Shown in pieces: positions 1 through 5,104 of a DNA stretch of 5,104 bases. The translations under genes were made by a program, and so were the position numbers. Each line of letters begins with the position of its first letter. Position 1 is the stretch's first letter. Source of the DNA: Actinomycetes bacterium (GTDB lineage: Bacteria; Actinomycetota; Actinomycetes; Mycobacteriales; Mycobacteriaceae); NCBI GenBank assembly GCA_023417985.1, contig JAEZDV010000196.1, positions 1 to 5,104 of the forward strand. The letters run 5' to 3'. The notes below the pieces were generated by a model, which saw only the letters and a program-made list of their open reading frames with translations, was not told the DNA's origin and ran no database searches.

Positions 1-2490
1 CCCGACGCCACCGACGACGAGATCCGCGCGGCCGCGGCCGCGGCCCGGGCAGACGAGTTCATCGAGGCTCTCCCCGACGGCTACGACACCGTCGTCGGCG
101 AACGCGGACTGACACTGTCGGGAGGACAACGCCAGCGGGTCGCGCTCGCACGTGCCCTGCTCGTCGACCCGCGTGTGCTCATCCTCGACGACGCGACCTC
201 GGCGGTGGACGCCGAAACCGAAGGCGCGATCTACGCGGCGCTCCGGGCACAACCACAGCGCACCACACTCGTACTCGCCCACCGCCGATCCACCCTGTCA
301 CTCGCCGACCGCGTTGCCGTTCTCGACGGTGGACGGATCGTCGACGTCGGTACCGCCGAGGAACTCGACGCGCGCAGTCCGGTCTTCCGCCGACTGCTGT
401 CGGGCAACGACATTCTCGACGAGGACCGGCCCGACGAACCGGCCACTCTCGACACCGGCGATTTGTGGCCCGAAGGGTTCGAGTCCGCCGAGACCGCGTC
501 TACCGGATCCCGCCCTGTCGCTGCTCCGCGTGGCCCGGGTGGTCCCGGTGGCGGCGGGCCCGCGGGCGGGGCGCTCGGCGCGGGCGCGCCGACTCCGGAG
601 TTGCAGGCAGCGGTCGCCGCACTGCCACCGGCCACCGAGACACCGGGTGACGCCCCGGCGTTGCAGTCCGCTGCGCTCCGCCGGCCCGATCCCGAGTTCC
701 GCTTGTGGACCACGCTCCGACCGGTACGGCTGTTGCTCGCCGCCGTGGCGCTCTGCCTCACCGTCGAATCGCTCGCCGGGATCGCGTTCCCGTCGATCGT
801 CCGGTTCGCCGTCGATCGCGGCGTGACTCCCGGCAACGCGCGGGCACTGTGGGAGGCTGCGTTCGCGGGCGTCGTCCTCGCGCTCGTCGGCTGGGCGGCA
901 GTTGCGATCCTGACAGTCCTGACTGCGCGCGCCGGCGAGCGGGTCCTGTTCGGTCTGCGGGTACGCAGTTACGCGCACCTGCAGGGACTCGGCCTCGACT
1001 ACTACGAACGAGAACTGTCGGGCCGGATCATGACGCGGATGACGACGGACGTCGATGCGCTGTCGCAGTTCATCCAGACCGGCCTGTCGGCCGCGGTGGT
1101 CAGTGTGCTGACGTTGACGGGCATCTCGGTCGCGTTGATCGTGACCGACGGGTCGCTGGCCCTGGTGGTACTGGCCGCCATCCCGATCCTGGTCGCGGTG
1201 ACCTTCTGGTTCCGGTCGGTGTCGCGCGATGCGTACGCCCAGTCCCGCGAACGCATCTCGCAGGTCAACGCGATGTTCCAGGAGAACGTGACCGGACTGC
1301 GCGCCGCTCAGGCGTATCGCCGCGAGGAGAACGCCGCACGGTTGTTCGCGGAGCGCGCCGACTCGTACCGCCGCAGCCGCATGCGCTCGCAACGCGCGAT
1401 CTCGCTGTACTTCCCGTTCATCTCACTGCTGTCCGACCTGGCGCTGGCGGCGGTGGTGTTCGTGGGCGCGCGGGAAGTCGCGTCGGGTTCGGCCACTCCG
1501 GGTGTGCTCGTCGCGTTCGTCCTCTATCTGAACCTGCTGTTCGCACCCATCCAGCAGTTGTCCCAGGTGTTCGACGGCTATCAGCAGGCGCGAGTCGGCC
1601 TGCACCGGATCGGGGATCTGCTCCGCACCGAGAGTTCCCTCGAATCGGGCCCGACGGGCGATTTTCCCATCCGGGGCCGGCTCCGGGGCGAGGTCGGGCT
1701 CCGCGAGGTGGGCTTCCGCTACAGCGGCGCCGACAGCGACGCGCTCGCCGACGTCGATCTCGACATTCCCGCCGGTGCCACCGTGGCCCTCGTCGGCCGG
1801 ACGGGCGCGGGAAAGTCGACCGTCGTGAAGTTGCTGGCACGCTTCTACGACCCCACGTCGGGATCGGTGCAGGTGGACGGCACCGACCTCAGGCGGTACC
1901 GCTTGCCCGAGTACCGCGCGAGGCTGGGCGTCGTGCCGCAGGAGGCGCACTTGTTCACCGGGACGATCGCGAGCAACATCGCGTACGGGCGCCCCGAGTC
2001 GAGCCGGTCGCGCATCGAGGATGCGGCACGGGCGGTAGGCGCGCTGGACATGATCGCCGGACTCAGCGGCGGTATGCACCATCCCGTCGGCGAGCGCGGG
2101 CAAGGCTTGTCCGCGGGTCAGCGACAGCTCATCGCGCTCGCCCGCGCCGAACTGGTCGATCCCGACCTGCTGCTGCTCGACGAGGCGACCGCGACGCTCG
2201 ATCCCGCGACCGAGCGTGCGGTACTCGAGGCCGGCGCGACGGTCACCCGGTCACGGACCGCGGTCATCGTCGCGCACCGACTCGCAACGGCCGCGCGCGC
2301 CGACCTGATCGTGGTCGTCGACGACGGGCGGATCGTCGAAACCGGCCGCCACGAGACGTTGCGGCAGACCGGCGGCCTGTACAGCACATTGTGGCAACTG
2401 GCCGGAGGCGAGCTCGTTCCCGAAACCGCGGACGACGCGGCCGTGGCACCTGCCACCGCGCGGGTCACACGTGAGTCCTCGCATTTGTAA
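1..2490 (+). CDS. Fused ABC exporter (NBD1 end - TMD2 - NBD2), 5'-truncated by window edge
   Basis: This is an inner-membrane ATP-driven exporter of the multidrug/lipid (ABCB-like) type; the substrate is unknown. The frame is open from base 1 to TAA at 2488-2490 (829 codons), so the true start lies upstream. The GTG at 175 is a Walker B valine, not a start. Residues here are counted from base 1. The end of NBD1 has LSGGQ (39-43), Walker B LILDD with Asp where the catalytic Glu normally sits, and an H-loop His (94). A low-complexity linker follows (about 139-232). TMD2 (about 235-545) has hydrophobic segments typical of six helices and coupling-helix sequences (ERELSGRIMTRMTTDVDAL; ENVTGLRAAQAYRREE). 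NBD2 has Walker A GRTGAGKST (599-607), Q-loop Gln647, signature LSAGQ (703-707), Walker B LLLLDE (Glu728) and H-loop His759. The missing part should be TMD1 and the Walker A half of NBD1, giving roughly 1,250 residues in all (inference). The architecture resembles mycobacterial Rv0194, but orthology is not shown. It lies 204 bp upstream of kgd on the same strand. Confidence 0.95.
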   Translation, partial: PDATDDEIRAAAAAARADEFIEALPDGYDTVVGERGLTLSGGQRQRVALARALLVDPRVLILDDATSAVDAETEGAIYAALRAQPQRTTLVLAHRRSTLSLADRVAVLDGGRIVDVGTAEELDARSPVFRRLLSGNDILDEDRPDEPATLDTGDLWPEGFESAETASTGSRPVAAPRGPGGPGGGGPAGGALGAGAPTPELQAAVAALPPATETPGDAPALQSAALRRPDPEFRLWTTLRPVRLLLAAVALCLTVESLAGIAFPSIVRFAVDRGVTPGNARALWEAAFAGVVLALVGWAAVAILTVLTARAGERVLFGLRVRSYAHLQGLGLDYYERELSGRIMTRMTTDVDALSQFIQTGLSAAVVSVLTLTGISVALIVTDGSLALVVLAAIPILVAVTFWFRSVSRDAYAQSRERISQVNAMFQENVTGLRAAQAYRREENAARLFAERADSYRRSRMRSQRAISLYFPFISLLSDLALAAVVFVGAREVASGSATPGVLVAFVLYLNLLFAPIQQLSQVFDGYQQARVGLHRIGDLLRTESSLESGPTGDFPIRGRLRGEVGLREVGFRYSGADSDALADVDLDIPAGATVALVGRTGAGKSTVVKLLARFYDPTSGSVQVDGTDLRRYRLPEYRARLGVVPQEAHLFTGTIASNIAYGRPESSRSRIEDAARAVGALDMIAGLSGGMHHPVGERGQGLSAGQRQLIALARAELVDPDLLLLDEATATLDPATERAVLEAGATVTRSRTAVIVAHRLATAARADLIVVVDDGRIVETGRHETLRQTGGLYSTLWQLAGGELVPETADDAAVAPATARVTRESSHL
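418..696 (+). other. Low-complexity inter-half linker inside the ABC exporter
   Basis: This segment joins the end of NBD1 to the first helix of TMD2. It starts acidic (DEDRPDEPATLDTGD), then becomes a Gly/Pro/Ala run at 532-588 (GPGGPGGGGPAGGALGAGA), then an Ala/Pro-rich stretch ending near RRPDPEFRLW. It has no recognisable domain and is most likely a flexible tether that lets two half-transporters work as one chain. In full-length fused transporters such linkers are often regulatory, but no clear phosphorylation or binding motif is visible here. Confidence 0.7.
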
Positions 2491-2530
2491 CGGGGTCCGT
2501 GCTGCAGCGATGCACGATTGAGGGAATAAT

Positions 2531-2549
2531 CGGCGGTCGAGAACCGTCG
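2531..2549 (+). terminator. Hairpin downstream of the ABC gene, possible terminator or attenuator
   Basis: The arm CGGCGGT (2531-2537) pairs with ACCGTCG (2543-2549) across a 5-nt loop. This gives seven pairs, one of them G-T. It begins about 40 bp after the ABC stop codon. No T-tract follows, so it is not a classical intrinsic terminator. Actinobacterial terminators often lack a strong U-run, which keeps the idea open. GC-rich DNA forms such stems by chance, hence the low confidence. Confidence 0.3.
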
Positions 2550-2575
2550 TCGATGGTGACCCCGTCGACTCAGAT

Positions 2576-2591
2576 TGTGAGGTGGCTCTCG
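2576..2591. promoter_or_regulatory. Possible CRP/GlxR-type binding site
   Basis: TGTGA-GGTGGC-TCTCG resembles the TGTGA-N6-TCACA palindrome bound by CRP-family regulators (GlxR in Corynebacterium, Rv3676 in Mycobacterium). The left half is perfect and the right half matches at three of five positions. Its centre lies about 50 bp upstream of the candidate -10 hexamer (2632-2637), which would place it near -60, a usual spot for an activator. CRP-family control of TCA-cycle genes in this order makes it plausible, but an eight-of-ten match can arise by chance. Confidence 0.25.
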
Positions 2592-2597
2592 GGCATG

Positions 2598-2617
2598 GAT
2601 GATCAGTTCGGATCGTC
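2598..2617. promoter_or_regulatory. Imperfect inverted repeat upstream of kgd, candidate operator
   Basis: GATGATC (2598-2604) and GATCGTC (2611-2617) are inverted copies with one mismatch, separated by AGTTCG. The element overlaps where a -35 box would lie for the candidate -10 at 2632, so a protein bound there could control kgd transcription. In RNA the mismatch is a G-U pair and the element could be a hairpin. I cannot assign a regulator. Confidence 0.25.
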
Positions 2618-2637
2618 ACACACCCACCAGCTAGCCT
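2607..2637 (+). promoter_or_regulatory. kgd: Weak candidate promoter for kgd
   Basis: TAGCCT (2632-2637) fits the loose actinobacterial -10 pattern TAnnnT. TTCGGA (2607-2612) is a poor -35 match 19 bp upstream. Transcription would begin near 2644 and leave a 5' leader of about 50 nt before the GTG start. The alternatives around CATATGCATAGG (2638-2649) fit less well. Such short hexamers are common, so this is only a candidate. Confidence 0.25.
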
Positions 2638-2678
2638 CATATGCATAGGCGCTCCGATCGGGTACCGAAGAAAGAAAC

Positions 2679-2685
2679 GAGGCGA
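2679..2685 (+). promoter_or_regulatory. kgd: Ribosome binding site deciding the kgd start
   Basis: GAGGCGA (2679-2685) matches the anti-Shine-Dalgarno target GAGGTGA at six of seven positions. The last G of GAGG lies 12 nt before the GTG at 2695, slightly long but workable. The only other in-frame start upstream, ATG at 2641, has no such element before it and follows an in-frame TAG at 2632. Confidence 0.6.
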
Positions 2686-2694
2686 ACAACTGCC

Positions 2695-5104
2695 GTGAGC
2701 AGCAGCTCTACATCACAGTTCGGACAGAACCAGTGGTTGGTTGACGAGATGTACCAGCGTTTCCAGGACGACCCGTCGTCCGTGGATGCAAGCTGGCACG
2801 AGTTCCTCACCGACTATTCTCCCGAGGCAGCCGCGGCCGGAGGCTCGAACGGAGCTGAGGTGAAGACCACGGAGAAGTCCGCCCAGACCTCCGCCGCCAA
2901 GACCTCCCCGACTGCTGCGAATGCCGCACCGAAGGCTTCCGCCTCGTCCACGGCTCCGGCGAACTCCTCAGCCGAGGCCGTCCCGGCGAAGGCGACCGCA
3001 ACCCAGTCGGCCACCTCCTCCAAGACCACCGCTTCGAAGCCGGCTGCCCCCAAGCCCGCTGCCGTATCCAAGCCCGCTGCCGTATCCAAGCCCGCTGCCG
3101 CATCCAAGCCCGCGCCGAAGCCCGCGAGCGGATCTGCGGACAAGAACGGTGCCGAGGAGACCAAGGTCCTCCGGGGTGCAGCTGCTGCCGTCGCGAAGAA
3201 CATGAACGCCTCGCTGTCGATTCCGACGGCCACCAGCGTCCGCGCGGTTCCCGCCAAGTTGATGTTCGACAACCGCATCGTCATCAACAACCACCTCGCC
3301 CGCACCCGGGGCGGCAAGGTCTCGTTCACGCACCTGCTCGGCTACGCGATCGTCCAGGCGGTCAAGGCGTACCCGAACATGAACAACCACTACGCCGAGA
3401 TCGACGGGAAGCCGAACCTCGTCACTCCCGCGCACACCAACCTCGGTCTCGCGATCGACCTGCCCGGCAAGAACGGTTCCCGTTCGCTCGTCGTCGCGGC
3501 GATCCGCAACTGCGAGACGATGAACTTCGCGCAGTTCTACTCGGCATACGAGGACATCGTCCGGCGTGCGCGCGACGGCAAGCTCACCGGTGAGGATTTC
3601 TCGGGTGTCACGATCTCGCTGACCAACCCGGGTGGCATCGGCACCGTGCATTCGGTACCGCGTCTCATGGGCGGCCAGGGCGCGATCATCGGCGCCGGCG
3701 CCATGGAGTACCCCGCCGAGTTCCAGGGTGCATCCGACGCGCGGATCGCCGAGATGGGCATCGGCAAGCTGCTGACGTTGACCTCGACCTACGACCACCG
3801 CGTCATCCAGGGCGCCGAGTCGGGCGAGTTCCTCAAGACGATCCACCAGTTGCTGATCTCCGACGAGTTCTACGACGAGATCTTCCACACCCTGCACATC
3901 CCGTACGAGCCGGTCCGCTGGCGCAAGGACGTGCCGGAGGGCTTGGTCGACAAGAGCACCCGCGTGCTCGAGCTCATCGCCGCCTACCGCAGCCGGGGCC
4001 ACCTCATGGCCGATACCGATCCGCTGCAGTTCGTGCGCGACAAGTTCCGGTCGCATCCCGACCTCGATGTGACCACCCACGATCTGACGCTGTGGGATCT
4101 CGACCGCGAGTTCAACGTCGGCGGCTTCCACGGCAAGCAGAAGATGAAGCTGCGCGACGTGCTGTCGGTGCTGCGCGACGCCTACTGCCGCCACGTCGGT
4201 GTCGAGTACACGCACATCCTCGAGCCCGATCAGCAGCGGTGGATCCAGGAACGCGTCGAGGCGCACCACGTCAAGCCGACGGTCGCCCAGCAGAAGTACA
4301 TCCTGAGCCGCCTCAACGCGGCCGAGGCGTTCGAGACGTTCCTCCAGACCAAGTACGTCGGTCAGAAGCGCTTCTCGCTCGAGGGTTCCGAGTCGGTCAT
4401 CCCGATGATGGACGCCATCATCGACCAGGCAGCCGAGCACGAACTCGACGAGGTCGCCATCGCGATGCCGCACCGTGGTCGTCTCAACGTGCTCGCCAAC
4501 ATCGTGGGTAAGCCGTACTCGCAGATCTTCACCGAGTTCGAGGGCAACTTGAACCCGGCGGCCGCGCACGGCTCCGGCGACGTGAAGTACCACCTCGGCG
4601 CCGAGGGCACGTACATCCAGATGTTCGGCGAGAACGACATCAAGGTCTCGCTCACCGCGAACCCGTCGCACCTCGAAGCCGTCAACCCGGTGCTCGAGGG
4701 CCTCGTCCGCGCCAAGCAGGACATTCTCGACAAGGGTGAGAGCGGCTTCACGGTTCTGCCGCTGCTGCTCCACGGAGACGCCGCGTTCGCCGGTCAGGGT
4801 GTCGTGGCCGAGACGCTCAACCTCGCGCTGCTGCGCGGCTACCGCACCGGCGGCACCGTGCACATCGTCGTCAACAACCAGGTCGGTTTCACCACCGCAC
4901 CGGAACACTCGCGCTCGTCGGAGTACTGCACCGACGTGGCGAAGATGATCGGCGCGCCGATCTTCCACGTCAACGGTGACGATCCCGAGGCCGCGGTGTG
5001 GGTGGCGAAGCTCGCCGTCGACTTCCGGCAGAAGTTCAAGAAGGACGTCGTGATCGACATGCTGTGCTACCGCAGGCGCGGGCACAACGAGGGCGACGAC
5101 CCGT
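2695..5104 (+). CDS. kgd: Multifunctional 2-oxoglutarate decarboxylase/dehydrogenase E1-E2 (Kgd/OdhA), 3'-truncated
   Basis: This cytoplasmic ThDP enzyme decarboxylates 2-oxoglutarate. In this family it supplies the E1 and succinyltransferase (E2-like) parts of the 2-oxoglutarate dehydrogenase complex, and can also release succinic semialdehyde or condense with glyoxylate. Residues are counted from the GTG. 8-37 is the E1o N-terminal helix (FGQNQWLVDEMYQRF, SVDASWHEFL). 45-157 is an Ala/Ser/Pro/Lys linker. 158 to about 400 is the acyltransferase core (LRGAAAAVAKNM; DHRVIQG with catalytic His368). E1 follows from about 430 (RGHLMADTDPL). E1 motifs include MPHRGRLNVLANI (His593), NPSHLEAV and the ThDP/Mg motif GDAAFAGQ...VVNNQ (Asp695, Asn727-Asn728). 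There is no lipoyl domain, as expected for this family; a separate lipoylated E2 is supplied elsewhere. The window ends at RRRGHNEGDDP with 803 codons present, about two-thirds of the usual 1,230 or more. Mycobacterial and corynebacterial homologues are inhibited by the FHA protein GarA/OdhI and activated by acetyl-CoA; those C-terminal sites lie outside the window. The start was chosen from the RBS at 2679 and family N-termini. Confidence 0.97.
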   Translation, partial: MSSSSTSQFGQNQWLVDEMYQRFQDDPSSVDASWHEFLTDYSPEAAAAGGSNGAEVKTTEKSAQTSAAKTSPTAANAAPKASASSTAPANSSAEAVPAKATATQSATSSKTTASKPAAPKPAAVSKPAAVSKPAAASKPAPKPASGSADKNGAEETKVLRGAAAAVAKNMNASLSIPTATSVRAVPAKLMFDNRIVINNHLARTRGGKVSFTHLLGYAIVQAVKAYPNMNNHYAEIDGKPNLVTPAHTNLGLAIDLPGKNGSRSLVVAAIRNCETMNFAQFYSAYEDIVRRARDGKLTGEDFSGVTISLTNPGGIGTVHSVPRLMGGQGAIIGAGAMEYPAEFQGASDARIAEMGIGKLLTLTSTYDHRVIQGAESGEFLKTIHQLLISDEFYDEIFHTLHIPYEPVRWRKDVPEGLVDKSTRVLELIAAYRSRGHLMADTDPLQFVRDKFRSHPDLDVTTHDLTLWDLDREFNVGGFHGKQKMKLRDVLSVLRDAYCRHVGVEYTHILEPDQQRWIQERVEAHHVKPTVAQQKYILSRLNAAEAFETFLQTKYVGQKRFSLEGSESVIPMMDAIIDQAAEHELDEVAIAMPHRGRLNVLANIVGKPYSQIFTEFEGNLNPAAAHGSGDVKYHLGAEGTYIQMFGENDIKVSLTANPSHLEAVNPVLEGLVRAKQDILDKGESGFTVLPLLLHGDAAFAGQGVVAETLNLALLRGYRTGGTVHIVVNNQVGFTTAPEHSRSSEYCTDVAKMIGAPIFHVNGDDPEAAVWVAKLAVDFRQKFKKDVVIDMLCYRRRGHNEGDDP
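3037..3129 (+). repeat. In-frame 18-bp tandem repeat (KPAAVS units) in the Kgd linker
   Basis: Three head-to-tail 18-bp units lie at 3052-3069, 3070-3087 and 3088-3105. The first two are identical (AAGCCCGCTGCCGTATCC) and the third differs by one T-to-C change (Val to Ala). They encode KPAAVS, KPAAVS, KPAAAS. A shorter related unit precedes them (KPAAP, 3037-3051) and two follow (KPAP and KPAS, 3106-3129). The unit is a multiple of three, so copy-number change by slippage would lengthen or shorten the linker without breaking the frame. It sits in the flexible linker between the N-terminal helix and the acyltransferase core. Confidence 0.9.

Noticed and set aside
175..177. GTG as the start of a separate 771-residue ABC protein
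   Set aside because: It encodes the Val before the Walker B strand, and LSGGQ and other NBD1 residues lie upstream in the same frame to base 1. The gene is cut by the window edge, not started here.
705..2474. 589-codon + strand frame overlapping the ABC exporter
   Set aside because: It is an Arg/Gly/Pro-rich translation with no motif, typical of an out-of-frame reading of GC-rich coding DNA; the true frame carries all ABC motifs.
2490..2565. tRNA-like cloverleaf (76 nt with branched pairing)
   Set aside because: The inner hairpin loop lacks the TTCRA T-loop pattern, the arm spacing is wrong, and there is no D-arm or anticodon-arm signature.
2251..2646. 131-codon minus-strand frame crossing from the intergenic gap into the ABC gene
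   Set aside because: Most of it lies opposite the NBD2 coding region, and the protein has no recognisable feature or good ribosome binding site.
2553..2648. Small 31-codon + strand ORF (ATG to TAG) in the gap, a possible leader peptide for kgd
   Set aside because: There is no Shine-Dalgarno before the ATG, no run of regulatory codons, and it would lie upstream of the candidate transcription start. A 31-codon frame is expected by chance.
2968..5085. 705-codon open frame on the minus strand opposite kgd
   Set aside because: Its codons are exactly in register with kgd codons, so it stays open simply because kgd avoids TTA, CTA and TCA; it ends where kgd uses a TCA serine codon (2968-2970). The translation has no recognisable domain and kgd is unmistakable on the other strand.
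1..5104. Mobile elements, CRISPR arrays, phage or defence genes
   Set aside because: There is no transposase or integrase motif, no spaced direct repeats and no target-site duplications. Nearly all the window is accounted for by two core-type genes of uniform GC-rich composition.

Overview
The window comes from a GC-rich actinobacterium. The 3' gene is the clearest taxonomic marker: an E1-E2 fused 2-oxoglutarate decarboxylase/dehydrogenase (Kgd/OdhA), an arrangement characteristic of Corynebacteriales (Mycobacterium, Corynebacterium, Rhodococcus, Nocardia). The wording of its N-terminus (QFGQNQWLVDEMYQRF... SVDASWHEFL) looks to me most like Rhodococcus or a close relative. That genus call rests on recall of family sequences, not on a search.

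Layout, all on the + strand. Bases 1-2490 are the 3' two-thirds of a fused (TMD-NBD-TMD-NBD) ABC exporter, entering from the left edge. Bases 2491-2694 are a 204-bp intergenic gap. It holds hairpin-forming sequence, a possible CRP/GlxR-type half-conserved palindrome, an imperfect inverted repeat, a weak promoter candidate and a ribosome binding site. From 2695 to the right edge runs kgd (803 codons present). It begins at GTG and is cut in the middle of the ThDP-dependent E1 part.

What the genes do. The exporter is a membrane pump with one predicted hydrolytic ATP site and one degenerate site. Kgd is a cytoplasmic central-carbon enzyme acting on 2-oxoglutarate at the TCA/glutamate branch point. 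They are neighbours on the same strand, but the gap and the putative promoter and hairpins suggest kgd can be transcribed separately, and nothing in the sequence shows a joint function.

Overall this is an ordinary core-genome region. I found no mobile element, CRISPR array, RNA gene or undescribed system. The points worth a second look are the paired degeneracies in the ABC ATPase sites, an 18-bp in-frame minisatellite in the Kgd linker, and the regulatory content of the intergenic gap. Long open frames on the opposite strand are shadows of the real genes.
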